Source: UBA2137 sp963740205 (lineage in GTDB: Bacteria; Pseudomonadota; Alphaproteobacteria; Micavibrionales; Micavibrionaceae). Taken from it: DNA of 64,000 nucleotides. Shown piece by piece: positions 39,003 through 48,685 of the stretch. Numbering within the stretch: the first letter of the stretch is position 1; every line of letters begins with the position of its first letter. Position numbers and translations under genes: made by a program. Location of the stretch: NCBI GenBank assembly GCA_963740205.1, contig CAVUDD010000002.1, positions 647,109-711,108 of the forward strand, read 5' to 3'. A model generated the notes under the pieces. That model was not told where the DNA came from, did no database searches, and worked only from the letters and a program-made list of their open reading frames with translations.

Positions 39003-40154
39003 CTAAATCCCAATCTTTACGAAAAGAATTGAAAATAGTGCGTCAGCAAAAATAACAAGGAAGATAGCTTTAACTACTGCGGAGGTCGTCATTTTACCTA
39101 CGCTTTCCGCAGACCCTTTTGCCATCATTCCGCTATGGGTCGCCACAAACGCAATAATAAAGCCGAAGAATGGTGCCTTAATTAGCCCCACTAGAAATGT
39201 CCAAATTGTTATAAAGCCCTGCATCTGATCAAGGAAACGCTCAAGCGGTATACCTACCATCAATGCAACAGAAAATGCACCACCAATAAGACCCGCAATA
39301 TCGGCAAAGAAAGTCAAAATTGGTAAAACCAGAACAAGTGCGATAATTCTCGGTACGACAAGAACTTCCATAGGGTTCATACCCATGGTTTTCATGGCAT
39401 CAACTTCTTCGTTGAGTTTCATTACACCTATTTCAGCAGCAAAGGCGCTTCCCGAGCGACCAGCCACAAGCACCGCCGTTAACAAAACACCCATTTCCCG
39501 CAAGATCGAAACCGCTGTGAGGTTAATGGTATAGGTCTCGGCACCAAAGGCCGCAAGTTGTACAATTCCCTGATAGGCAAGGACAATTGAAATTAGAAAG
39601 CCCATCATCATTACGATGGGTAGTGCGTCCACACCAGCCTCATGCATGTGTCGGATAACGGATTTAAACCTTAATTTTCTGGGGTCAGCGATAACGCGCC
39701 CTAATGTCACACACACCAAACCAAAGAAGGAAACTGCCTCGACTGTGTGTTTTGAAACACTAATCGAAGTCTCACCTAGTCTTGCCAGATAGTAAATCAT
39801 CGATCTATCTACATGGGTGGGTTTGACACGCAAATCACGGATTTCCGAGATAGACTTAAGAAGATTATCCTGTTGTGGTGTTAGCCCCTCAATTTTAACT
39901 TCTCTTCCCTTATCTCTAAGAGATTGCATAGCCTTAAATAAAATGCGGGCACCTGCGGTATCCATGTCTTCGACGTCATTACCATCAAATAGAACAGGTT
40001 TCCCATCCCCTTCAATCTTAATAGTGTCTTCGACTTGCTTATATAATGTGGAAATAGTTTCATATGCCCATAGCCCAGAGAGACGAAAAATAATTTTATC
40101 ATCCTGACTGTCTTTCTCAATGAAAGGCATTGTCTTTTGGCTTGCTTTAAACAT
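39003..40154 (-). CDS. mlaE: MlaE-type permease with N-terminal STAS domain
   Basis: Inner-membrane permease of the Mla system, 383 residues. The N-terminal third (about 10-115) is a STAS domain; E. coli carries this as the separate protein MlaB, but fused forms are common in alphaproteobacteria. The permease part follows with about five to six helices and the conserved EIGVMKLNEEVDAMKTMGMNP motif. It heads the transport operon mlaE-mlaF-mlaD-lipoprotein. A 77 bp gap separates it from the upstream DUF1489 gene. Confidence 0.95.
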   Translation of the reverse strand: MFKASQKTMPFIEKDSQDDKIIFRLSGLWAYETISTLYKQVEDTIKIEGDGKPVLFDGNDVEDMDTAGARILFKAMQSLRDKGREVKIEGLTPQQDNLLKSISEIRDLRVKPTHVDRSMIYYLARLGETSISVSKHTVEAVSFFGLVCVTLGRVIADPRKLRFKSVIRHMHEAGVDALPIVMMMGFLISIVLAYQGIVQLAAFGAETYTINLTAVSILREMGVLLTAVLVAGRSGSAFAAEIGVMKLNEEVDAMKTMGMNPMEVLVVPRIIALVLVLPILTFFADIAGLIGGAFSVALMVGIPLERFLDQMQGFITIWTFLVGLIKAPFFGFIIAFVATHSGMMAKGSAESVGKMTTSAVVKAIFLVIFADALFSILFVKIGI

Positions 40155-40231
40155 TAGTGATTAAGAAGTAGCTTTTTCATGTGTCGTGGGCAAGTGACAT
40201 GATTAAAGAAATCCATCTTACCCAAATTATT

Positions 40232-40666
40232 CTATAGTAAACCCAACTCGCGTAAATCATCCATCATCTCTACAGGAACCTCTTCTTCATCTTCCTCACC
40301 AGAATAGTCGCCAATGTCTTTTGGTGCGTCCGAGCCTTTAAAATATCTCCAGCCCTGAAAAGCCTTTTGCGGAAAAGGGTCTGTTCTTACAATTTGAGGA
40401 TCGAGGAAAATAATACATCTCTGTCCGCCATTGGGGTCATCAATCATGTTCATGGCAATTATGCTTTGGCGCGCCTGAATTGTACGCTTTATAATCCAAT
40501 AAACTGATCCACCACGGAGAAGCTCGCTCTCTCGCACCGGCTTCCTCTTAGTCGAAATAATAGGATAGTTTTTTCCCTCAAATTGAGCTCTGAAATGCAT
40601 TTGACGCTGCAACAAATGATAAAGAGATTCACACCCTGCAGCAGGTCTAAGGAGGTTAAGTGTCAT
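40232..40666 (-). CDS. DUF1489 family protein
   Basis: Alphaproteobacterial protein of unknown function, 144 residues. Family landmarks are LLRGGSVYWIIKRTIQARQ, DPQIVRTDPFPQKAFQGWRYF and an acidic tail with EEDEEEVPVEMM. ATG 40666 is preceded by AGGAAG at the right spacing; a longer reading to 40750 is not needed. No membrane segment. It is divergent from the exopolysaccharide export gene. Confidence 0.85.
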   Translation of the reverse strand: MTLNLLRPAAGCESLYHLLQRQMHFRAQFEGKNYPIISTKRKPVRESELLRGGSVYWIIKRTIQARQSIIAMNMIDDPNGGQRCIIFLDPQIVRTDPFPQKAFQGWRYFKGSDAPKDIGDYSGEEDEEEVPVEMMDDLRELGLL

Positions 40667-40771
40667 TTTTCTTCCTGTTAATAACTCTTTTTTGAGATTT
40701 TCTTTATAAATCAATAAGGTTAGGCTGTTTTTATCTGATTTAGGCATCACGCCATAACTCGAATATAGTTT

Positions 40772-43354
40772 ATGTCCGTATATAATAAAATCCGCCGAGG
40801 GGCTTCTCTTTTTCTGATATGTAGTTGTTTGACCACTGTGTCAACAGGCAACACGTATGCACAAAACCTTGAAACTCGTGATTTCACGCCGTGGATGGAA
40901 GAAAAAGATTTGGCTCTAGAGCCTCAGTTTCTTACGGAAAAAGATATAGGCACTTTGATGCCTCCCCGCGCGACTGATTATAATCTCATAAATACGCCCG
41001 CAGAAACCTCTGATATTGGCAAAAACTTTTCTGAAGTTGAAAAATTCTATGCCAGCCGTGTTGCGACACAAGTCAGACAATATGGATATGATTTATTCGA
41101 GAACGCTAGTGTCCCCTACAATAATGCTTCCATTATGTTTAATTCACCGCAAAGCGGGTCAGTTGCTCAAGACAATATTGTCCTTGGACCTGGCGACACA
41201 CTTGAAGTTATTTTTAGAGGTCAGAAAAACAGTCGGGAGACCTACCGTATACAAAACCAGGGTCAATTAATTATTGGCGATTTATCACCCGTGAATGCCT
41301 CGGGATTAACGTTGTGGCAGTTAAGAGAACGTCTTGCCCTAGAAGCTGGACGCCTGCCCAATACTGAAATCTTTGTAAACCTTGCAGAGTTACGCAACAT
41401 TGGTGTGCTTGTTGTTGGGCAGGTCGAAAAACCTGGACGACATGTTTTGAATTCTTCGCAAACGGCATTGGATGCACTAGTAGCTGCAGGAGGTATTAAA
41501 AAATCAGGCTCTCTGCGTAATATTCGCCTTATTCGCGATGGGCGCAATCAGATGATTGACCTCTACAGCCTTTTACTGAATGGAAAATCAATTGCCGATA
41601 TGGGTTTGCGCGAGGGTGATCGACTCCTTATACCCCCTATTGGTCCGACCGTCGCAGTAACAGGCGATGTTAAACAGCCTGCAATTTTTGAGATTTTGGC
41701 TAAAGAGCAATCAAACTGGAATAAGCCAGAAAATCGCTCAGAGAAACTCTCACTTAATACTCTTTTGGGCTTAAGCGGTGGTGTCATGAGTCCAGCTGAT
41801 CATCGCTATCTCATTCTCAGCATAGGCAATGACGGAAGTGAAAATGTAGTAGAAGTTTCTGACCCCTTTAAATCTGTATTTGGTGATGGTTCAATTCTTA
41901 TGGTTTCACGCGCCGAAGAAAAACGTCGCGGTACGGTAGAGCTTGTAGGATCAGTGCGAGCCCCAGGTCTTCATTCCATACAAAAAAGCAGGTCACTTTC
42001 CTCATTACTGCCTGATACAGGCATTCTTGAAGATGATGTATATCCACTTATAGGCTTAATTGAGCGCTGGAACGAACAATCCCTTTCGCCAGAATTTATT
42101 ACATTTTCACCCTTGCAGGTCATTCATGGTGCTTTTGATATGCAGTTGCAAGAAGGTGACAAAACACACTTATTCTCCCGCGAGGACATAAAGTATTTAC
42201 AGGCTTCGCTAGAAAAAGCCCCTAATGATATTAATCTTGCTGGGCGTAATGAGGGTGAGTATGGATCCAAAGACGATTCCATGGAAATAACCCCTATGGA
42301 CAGCAATATTTCAGCAGTTCTTAGTGATAATCTGGTCAAGATTCGTGGTGCTGTGCGTCAACCAGGTGTCTACCCAGTTGCAAATAGCACTACACTTGAG
42401 AACCTTATTGCCGTAAGTGGCGGTCTAAAGCGCGACGCAAACCCCAGCAATGTCGAGGTTACCTCATCAACCAATTTAACCCTTCATCAGGATGACAACG
42501 ATAATTACGATAGAACCAGCAGAAAAAGTCTAGACATTGCTTCAATAAACCCTTCTACCGTCTTTTTAAGCCCTGGCGACACTGTGCGGGTTAATCAAGA
42601 TCACCTCAATGTTGAAGATAGATCAGTCACGCTTAGTGGAGAAGTTCAACGCCCTGGACGCTATGATTTAAAACCAGGCGATACCTATATGTCTCTCATT
42701 GAGCGTGCAGGTGGATTTACTGATTTTTCCTATCCAACAGGTGCAATTTTCAGTCGTAAAAACGAACGCCTTCAGGAAAAACAGCAATTTGAGGCACAAG
42801 CACGAGATCTTGAACTTCATTTGGCTGCCTTGCTGCAGACAGAGGATAAGCCGAATGTAGACCAGGTTAGAAATTACAAAGAGCTTGTTACAGGATTAAG
42901 AAATGCAAGGCCTTTAGGGCGCATAACAATCAAAGGCGATCCTGTTATGCTGGAGGCGGGCAACCATACTAATATTTTGCTCGAGAATGGTGACAGAATT
43001 CATATCCCACAAAGACCTTCTACAGTACGCGTTGCGGGTGAGGTATTATCGCCTGCTGCTCTTTTCTTTGAAGATGGTAAGCCACCTTCTACTTATATCA
43101 AAGAAGCTGGTGGCTTTACCTATCATGCCGATAAAGATAGGGCATTTGTAGTATACCCTGATGGGAGCGCCCAGCCTCTTCGTGTTAGCTACTGGAATCA
43201 TTCTGATGATTTCATCCCAGCGGGATCAACCATTATTGTACCTAAAGATCCAAAGCCATTTGATTTCGTAGAGGGCGTCAAAGACGTTTCACAAATATTA
43301 GTGAACCTTGCTATTACTTCTGCAATCACACTCGATTATAGTGACGGCGATTAG
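40772..43354 (+). CDS. large SLBB-repeat polysaccharide export protein (Wza-like)
   Basis: Secreted exopolysaccharide export protein of 860 residues, signal peptide about 1-30 (cleavage near TYAQ). The Poly_export domain begins at VLGPGDTLEVIFRGQ. I count six SLBB-type repeats, each with a V-x-G-x-V-x-x-P-G-like strand (for example VLVVGQVEKPGRHV, VKIRGAVRQPGVYP, VTLSGEVQRPGRYD). A C-terminal hydrophobic segment (VNLAITSAITL) may be an amphipathic or membrane end. E. coli Wza is 379 residues with two SLBB repeats, so this is a much extended form. No lipobox was found. Wzz, Wzy and glycosyltransferase genes lie downstream on the other strand. Confidence 0.9.
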   Translation: MSVYNKIRRGASLFLICSCLTTVSTGNTYAQNLETRDFTPWMEEKDLALEPQFLTEKDIGTLMPPRATDYNLINTPAETSDIGKNFSEVEKFYASRVATQVRQYGYDLFENASVPYNNASIMFNSPQSGSVAQDNIVLGPGDTLEVIFRGQKNSRETYRIQNQGQLIIGDLSPVNASGLTLWQLRERLALEAGRLPNTEIFVNLAELRNIGVLVVGQVEKPGRHVLNSSQTALDALVAAGGIKKSGSLRNIRLIRDGRNQMIDLYSLLLNGKSIADMGLREGDRLLIPPIGPTVAVTGDVKQPAIFEILAKEQSNWNKPENRSEKLSLNTLLGLSGGVMSPADHRYLILSIGNDGSENVVEVSDPFKSVFGDGSILMVSRAEEKRRGTVELVGSVRAPGLHSIQKSRSLSSLLPDTGILEDDVYPLIGLIERWNEQSLSPEFITFSPLQVIHGAFDMQLQEGDKTHLFSREDIKYLQASLEKAPNDINLAGRNEGEYGSKDDSMEITPMDSNISAVLSDNLVKIRGAVRQPGVYPVANSTTLENLIAVSGGLKRDANPSNVEVTSSTNLTLHQDDNDNYDRTSRKSLDIASINPSTVFLSPGDTVRVNQDHLNVEDRSVTLSGEVQRPGRYDLKPGDTYMSLIERAGGFTDFSYPTGAIFSRKNERLQEKQQFEAQARDLELHLAALLQTEDKPNVDQVRNYKELVTGLRNARPLGRITIKGDPVMLEAGNHTNILLENGDRIHIPQRPSTVRVAGEVLSPAALFFEDGKPPSTYIKEAGGFTYHADKDRAFVVYPDGSAQPLRVSYWNHSDDFIPAGSTIIVPKDPKPFDFVEGVKDVSQILVNLAITSAITLDYSDGD

Positions 43355-43705
43355 AGTCAATAAGACCTCAAATATTTTCCACTAACCATCCTTTCACCTA
43401 TTCTTTAAGTGGCGCATTTGGTGTCATAAATTTAAATGCTTCTTGGATCACCTTTTAGAAAAACATGGGCAATAATTAGGTGCTGAAAAATTAAAATATC
43501 AAAGATTTATGGATTTTAATCTTGAAGATTGGACAACTCTTTTTAAAGTGAACCCATCTGAATTTAAGGTCATGAAACATTTGTTTTTTTAGAATTTTTT
43601 ATGAAGATCATTTTTAAATCATTAAAAAATATGAAATCCTAAATAATATTGTATAAATTATACTATAAATATATACGATACGATTTGTATATATTAAAAT
43701 GCGCC
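43355..43705. other. A+T-rich convergent intergenic region
   Basis: About 350 bases between the ends of two convergent genes. It is very A+T-rich towards the right. I see a weak CCACT/AGTGG hairpin near 43379-43411 and no convincing terminator, ORF or RNA gene. Confidence 0.5.
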
Positions 43706-44542
43706 TTAATTGCTGTAGTATTTTTTTATATTTTTACGAATTTCCTTATAATAGTAATAACGCATTTTCGACCACTTTAAACCCAGCTTGCCACATCGCC
43801 ATCCTTGTCGAAAAATCAAGCTATGAGCAAACGCCAGAGACGGTGAAAAAGGGCAGTTTCTGACCACCCCTTTAAGGAAGTTACGCAAAGGTATAGGATC
43901 GATGGGGTGTTGTTTTCGTGCCACCATAAAGGCTTCCCATTTCGCGTAACTTTCATGTTTCTTGGACCACTGATTTGACTCATTAGCTACATAATGGTGC
44001 ACCGCAGATTTCATCCGCCCTATACTTGCAATCGGGTCAATCAGTATCGGCTGATAATGCCCCTCCACTTCCCCCATACCACAAGCATCAAGATCATTGA
44101 CCACAGGAAAAGCCATTTTTTTACGGTGAAGGAGGCATAATTTATTATTTGAAAAACCATGGCGCATAAGTTTTCCCTCAAGAACATACAGACCTTTAAC
44201 AAAAAAACCTGCATACCCATCCATATCTAGCCCAGACATCTCAGTTATTAACTCCTGACTAGCCACTTCATCGGCATCAATCATAAAAATCCAGTCATTT
44301 TGAAAATGTAAGTTATCGAGGCACCACTGTCTTTTCTTGGGATACTGACCGTTCCAGTAAAAAACGCTATATGACGCTTTATACTTTCTCGAAATACGCT
44401 CAATGCTTGTCTCGTCTTCGCTTACAGGTGAATGGCAAACATGAATTTCCTTAAAGGAAGCAAGTGATTTAAGAGTTTCTTCGAGAAGGGGACACTGCCC
44501 CTTTGTGATAACAAGAACTGAAATATTAGATATAATGGGCAT
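43706..44542 (-). CDS. family 2 glycosyltransferase
   Basis: GT-A fold glycosyltransferase of 278 residues, probably cytoplasmic and membrane-associated. The N-terminus ISVLVITKGQCPLLEETLKSL is typical of GT2, and the metal-binding DxD-like motif is FMIDADEVAS. The C-terminus is basic and Tyr-rich (KMRYYYYKEIRKNIKKYY), suited to membrane contact. It resembles the WaaE/KdtX-like branch (lipopolysaccharide core glucosyltransferases), but the sugar is not assigned. The start overlaps the end of the wzz-like gene by 17 bases. Confidence 0.87.
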   Translation of the reverse strand: MPIISNISVLVITKGQCPLLEETLKSLASFKEIHVCHSPVSEDETSIERISRKYKASYSVFYWNGQYPKKRQWCLDNLHFQNDWIFMIDADEVASQELITEMSGLDMDGYAGFFVKGLYVLEGKLMRHGFSNNKLCLLHRKKMAFPVVNDLDACGMGEVEGHYQPILIDPIASIGRMKSAVHHYVANESNQWSKKHESYAKWEAFMVARKQHPIDPIPLRNFLKGVVRNCPFSPSLAFAHSLIFRQGWRCGKLGLKWSKMRYYYYKEIRKNIKKYYSN

Positions 44543-45386
44543 TTTCTGTATTTTGTGCTCTTACAACAAAGCCCACGAAACCTCCCAAGAATGCGCCTAT
44601 AACGAGAAATGATATAAGGACGGTCCATACGGCAGGATATCGTGTCTCGCGACTAGCTGTAGGTGGGTCGATCATCTGAACAGAAAAGGCTCTGTCAGCA
44701 TTTACCATGATAAGTTCTTTTTCTAACTCGAGAAGTAAATTGGTCAGCCCCATGCGATGTTCTGGATTCTCCGTTTGCAAAATTGCCTTTTTAAGATAGA
44801 AAACGCGATCTTCTGTAAGACGTCGGTAATCATTTCTAATCAGCTCATCCGTAATCGCATGCAGTTTTGACAGAAACATCTCCGCAAATTCTGCATTGGG
44901 ATGACGATAACTAATTTCCATCAACCCTTGAACTTCTGCTTTGGGGGAAACACTTATAGTTTCAGAAAGATAATTGGCCGCATCACGCGCATTCCACTCT
45001 GATGTGTTGCGCGCCAAAAGACCCATTAAGGGGTCACTCTTGACACCTATTTCCACCATGTCTGTTTTCATTAAAAGCCAAGCCACCCGTGGGCTCACGA
45101 GCAATGTCTTAAACAATCCAGTATTCTTAGATGATAGGGTCACAGTTCCCTCAAGAGGGTTAAACTGCGCCACTGCGGATGTGGGAAAAGATACACCCTC
45201 GGTAATCTGATTTATACTAGGTGTAGGAGAAACCATCATGCGGGCTTCAAATTTTCTGTCCCCGATCACTAACCAGACAAGTGTTGCAATAAAGGCCGCA
45301 ATCATGCCAATAGATATGAAACCGCGAACATCCCAAATATTCGAGATAAGATCACCCAATGTAATGTGAGTCGGTTCGTTATTCAT
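44526..45386 (-). CDS. Wzz-type chain-length determinant protein
   Basis: Polysaccharide co-polymerase with two membrane helices (about 25-42 and 255-278) and a mostly helical periplasmic part, 286 residues. There is no tyrosine kinase domain, so it is the Wzz/PCP-1 type rather than Wzc. It sets chain length in a Wzy-dependent pathway. Neighbours are a Wzy-like ligase/polymerase and two glycosyltransferases on the same strand. Confidence 0.83.
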   Translation of the reverse strand: MNNEPTHITLGDLISNIWDVRGFISIGMIAAFIATLVWLVIGDRKFEARMMVSPTPSINQITEGVSFPTSAVAQFNPLEGTVTLSSKNTGLFKTLLVSPRVAWLLMKTDMVEIGVKSDPLMGLLARNTSEWNARDAANYLSETISVSPKAEVQGLMEISYRHPNAEFAEMFLSKLHAITDELIRNDYRRLTEDRVFYLKKAILQTENPEHRMGLTNLLLELEKELIMVNADRAFSVQMIDPPTASRETRYPAVWTVLISFLVIGAFLGGFVGFVVRAQNTENAHYI

Positions 45387-45389
45387 TAT

Positions 45390-46622
45390 CTATAATTGTT
45401 GGAATACATTTTCAGCCTTATCAAGCCATAATTGCATTGATTGTTCTGGAGTTAGAATTTTAGCTGCCTTAATTGATGCCTTTTGTGCATTAAACCAGAA
45501 CGTATCGCTCTCTCTATAATTCTGGATTGCTAAAGAGAGTGCATTTATATTGTCAGGGTCAATCACACTCCCGCAACCAAAATCACTGATAATCTTTGCA
45601 ACTTCACTTTCGGGAGGGCCCAAGAATATCACAGGGCGCCCTGTTGCCAGAGATCCATAGAATTTACTTGGTACACTCAGACCCGTTGCTTTTTCATTCA
45701 AAGTCACAAGATGAACATCGCCGCTTTCCATTAAAGCAGGCAGATTTTCAATCGGTTGATGTGGCAAAAGCCTGATATTCGTTAGGCCTCGCTCAGAGCG
45801 TTCTCTTGCTAGATTTTTGAAGCCTACCCCGTCTCCTACAAATACAAATTCAATATCACTATGTGTTTTTTGCAGTTTTTGCGCTGCCAGCAATATAGGC
45901 TTTATAGGGTGTAGGCGCCCCAATGAACCCGCATATAAAATTCTGAATTTTGTACTTTCTTCAGTAAATGCCAATTCCTTCGCAACAGTTTTGATCGCAA
46001 CCTTCTTTTTCCTCTTAGATTTTTGGGCGGCATTTTTATCCAGAATACGGACATCATACCAGTTTGGAATAACCGATATTTTTTTAGCCTCTACCCCACG
46101 TTTATTAAGATATCTAGCCATACAACGTCCTATAGCAATAACACGGTCAGACTTGTTCATTGCATTTACAGAGAAACGTCTGAGTAATTTTATAGTCCAT
46201 TTAGGCCATTTAACACCTAATACAGGCAATAGATCGGGATAAAGGTCATGACACCAGTGCATATGCTTAGAGGCCTTCATAAAGGATATAAAACGCCCAG
46301 CAGTAACTAACATAGGCGGGTCAGTCATCGTAACAACTATGGCGTGCTTAGGCAGACCCAATGCCTTAAACATCAATTGAAAATAGGCCTTAGCATATCC
46401 AAGAACAGTTTTCTTCGGCGTTTTTCCAACACGGTAGAGATTAAAGGCCGCTTTTCTTTTTAATGAAGTCGGAACTTTAAATTCTGACCCAGTGGTAACT
46501 ATACTGACTTGCCAGCCATCTTTAACAAAAGCGTGTGATAAATCGAGTAAAACGCGGCCTGTTGCACCTTTTTGCCCTGGGAAAACTCTGTTTAGAAAAA
46601 GTATAGATGGTTTGCGTTTCAT
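45390..46622 (-). CDS. family 4 glycosyltransferase
   Basis: GT-B fold retaining glycosyltransferase of 410 residues. The N-terminal domain has ILFLNRVFPGQKGATGRVLLDL. The C-terminal donor-binding domain has ILYAGSLGRLHPIKPI, FVFVGDGVGFKNL and the E-x7-E-like region around SVPSKFYGSLATGRPVIFLG. A Lys-rich insertion (KSKRKKKVAIKTVAK) lies between the domains. It overlaps the upstream Wzy-like gene by four bases (ATGA), so the block is an operon for exopolysaccharide repeat-unit assembly. Confidence 0.9.
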   Translation of the reverse strand: MKRKPSILFLNRVFPGQKGATGRVLLDLSHAFVKDGWQVSIVTTGSEFKVPTSLKRKAAFNLYRVGKTPKKTVLGYAKAYFQLMFKALGLPKHAIVVTMTDPPMLVTAGRFISFMKASKHMHWCHDLYPDLLPVLGVKWPKWTIKLLRRFSVNAMNKSDRVIAIGRCMARYLNKRGVEAKKISVIPNWYDVRILDKNAAQKSKRKKKVAIKTVAKELAFTEESTKFRILYAGSLGRLHPIKPILLAAQKLQKTHSDIEFVFVGDGVGFKNLARERSERGLTNIRLLPHQPIENLPALMESGDVHLVTLNEKATGLSVPSKFYGSLATGRPVIFLGPPESEVAKIISDFGCGSVIDPDNINALSLAIQNYRESDTFWFNAQKASIKAAKILTPEQSMQLWLDKAENVFQQL

Positions 46623-47878
46623 CGAGGTCTTTTATGCCTGTTATTGTACTTTTGTCGCGAACATTGTCCGTAACATGACGCCATGCCCATCGCAAGTGCA
46701 ATTACCATCCCGAATCCAATAGTTTTGTAACCCCCGTATATGAGTATATTCACGAGCAAAGTCATTATAATTGCCAGATAGAGCGCAGTATCAAGCGGGC
46801 TTTTTTCTCTAAATAATTGCCTAAAAATTCCTGTGAGTAGCCAGAGCAGGTACATCAAAACCAACGTCGCGAGTAAGAGACCACCTTTTAAAAGGCTAGA
46901 AGATAGCAAGGAGTGTGTGTAAAGCACCTGCTCTCCCCCAACAGCAGGGTTATTGATTACAGCCCCCCAGCCCTTTCCAAACAAAAAGGTGAGAGGGTTA
47001 TTTAAAACGTCATGTAGAACCGTTTGCGCTTCCAAAAATCGATTATTTGTTCCAATCATTATTGTTTTAAGCCAAAAAATTTGAAAAATCGCGTTAAGTG
47101 GTTTCAAAAAAACCAGTACTACTGCCCCCAATAATAGAGATAGGGATATGCCTGCAAGCGGTCTGTTAATTGTTAAAATGAATACAGATATCAGGGCGCT
47201 TACGGAAACCACACCAATGCCAGCACGCATGACAGACATATTCATTACTGCAAGTAGAGGTATTGCCATTAGGAGAAGAAAGGCAGATGTGATTATTAGA
47301 GTGAATACAGACTTATCAGTTTTAAGAAAACTAAGAATAGCAAAAGACGTAAGAAATATAGATCCAAAGAGAATCTCAGGCACAACGGAAAGTGCGAAAG
47401 GGTCTTCAAAAATAGATGCTCTCTCTACACCATACGGAATAAACCCTAAACGTCTTAATGCCATGCCAAATGCTATTATCAAAAGGCCAACCAAGAATAC
47501 CTTTGTCGCTTTATTACGGTTCAAGCAAAAGGTCGAAACATATAAAAAACCAATAAAAATAAAGAGATAAGACACAATGTCCCGTGACATTAAAATAACG
47601 TCATGACCCGATAAAGCGCCAACTATAAGCGGTCCAATTAATCCAACTAAGAAAGCTGTAAAAGAGGCTATATTAAAGTTAGAAATGTGATGTAGCTTAA
47701 ACAAATTCTGCCAAGAAAAGGATAAAAGCAAAAGGCTTATCCAAGCAATGGTAACAAGATTTACTGTGGACGGCGTTGGATCACCGAAAAATCCATATAC
47801 AATACTAAATCCTATAAACGCTATTACCCAAAAAGGCTTTTTCTTCAATTCATTACATATATTAAGTGCAGTTTGCAT
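46619..47878 (-). CDS. O-antigen ligase/Wzy-like polysaccharide polymerase
   Basis: Integral membrane protein of 419 residues with about 10-12 helices. It has the large periplasmic loop before the C-terminal helices (ETVLHDVLNNPLTFLFGKGWGAVINNPA) that is typical of WaaL/Wzy proteins, including the GKGWG and TYTHS-like (VLYTHSLLSS) motifs. In this cluster it probably polymerises the repeat unit handled by the Wzz- and Wza-like proteins. Ligase and polymerase roles cannot be separated by eye. Confidence 0.82.
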   Translation of the reverse strand: MQTALNICNELKKKPFWVIAFIGFSIVYGFFGDPTPSTVNLVTIAWISLLLLSFSWQNLFKLHHISNFNIASFTAFLVGLIGPLIVGALSGHDVILMSRDIVSYLFIFIGFLYVSTFCLNRNKATKVFLVGLLIIAFGMALRRLGFIPYGVERASIFEDPFALSVVPEILFGSIFLTSFAILSFLKTDKSVFTLIITSAFLLLMAIPLLAVMNMSVMRAGIGVVSVSALISVFILTINRPLAGISLSLLLGAVVLVFLKPLNAIFQIFWLKTIMIGTNNRFLEAQTVLHDVLNNPLTFLFGKGWGAVINNPAVGGEQVLYTHSLLSSSLLKGGLLLATLVLMYLLWLLTGIFRQLFREKSPLDTALYLAIIMTLLVNILIYGGYKTIGFGMVIALAMGMASCYGQCSRQKYNNRHKRPR

Positions 47879-47934
47879 TGCTTGCCCTGTAAATCCATAC
47901 AGAGAACAGCTTAGTCAAACTATGTACAATGAAT

Positions 47935-48459
47935 CTATCTGTAATTCTTGAAAATAGGCTTTGTTCCACCACTCTCTTCTTTTTGAGGAATGATGATGCG
48001 AGTTGGCGCTGTTTGGGTGGGGGAAGACTGTGTGGTACCACGAGCACCATTTGATGTTAAAGGTGCCGTCTGTCCATTGGCGCGTTGCTGTGCCTGAAGT
48101 GCAGCCTGATATTGCTGCGATTGCTGATAATTTTGTGCAATCTTTGTTCTAATTTCTTGATTATTCTTATCGATAAGAGCTCCAAGTCGTTGTTGACGAG
48201 CTCTCCATTCCGCACGTTTAATGTCGGCCAGGCTTTGCCCAGTAGCTGAAGTATTTTTACCATTTGCGGAGCGTTTTGTAACTGCTGTCTTTGTATTAAG
48301 AGGTGCAATCTGCTGCGGTGTCTTATCACGACTAAAAACACTTTTAATTTTATTAAGAAAAATTGGCCCTGAAGAGTCATTTGAGCTCGCCTGCGCCTGA
48401 GGTAACGTCAAAGCTAAAAAAGCTATTATAAATACTGTAAAAACACCTATTTTGCGCAT
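47935..48459 (-). CDS. secreted Gln-rich hypothetical protein
   Basis: Unrecognised protein of 174 residues with a signal peptide (residues 1-24, cleavage after AQA). The middle is a Gln-rich helix (IRTKIAQNYQQSQQYQAALQAQQ). The C-terminal third is Thr/Ser/Pro-rich and probably disordered. It lies 56 bp upstream of the Wzy-like gene on the same strand, but nothing shows that it belongs to polysaccharide synthesis. Confidence 0.7.
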   Translation of the reverse strand: MRKIGVFTVFIIAFLALTLPQAQASSNDSSGPIFLNKIKSVFSRDKTPQQIAPLNTKTAVTKRSANGKNTSATGQSLADIKRAEWRARQQRLGALIDKNNQEIRTKIAQNYQQSQQYQAALQAQQRANGQTAPLTSNGARGTTQSSPTQTAPTRIIIPQKEESGGTKPIFKNYR

Positions 48460-48685
48460 GAATGATTTCCAACTTCTAAATTCTTTTAAAGCCTTGGTAG
48501 GCTTTCGTTATCAGTACTAACTAGATAAGTATAACAATTTGCCTTGATTACAACAATTACTCATTAAAAATACGTGTTTTTATTAATAAAATCAAAATGT
48601 TATTTCAATATAAAGGTTTTGTTTACTTTTTCACGCCATTATAGGTGCATACAAGATATGGAAATTAATATTTAAGGAGCACACA

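Noticed and set aside
43672..43700. ATATAC / GTATAT inverted repeat after the GT2 gene as a terminator
   Set aside because: The stem is short and A+T-only and lacks a proper T tract.
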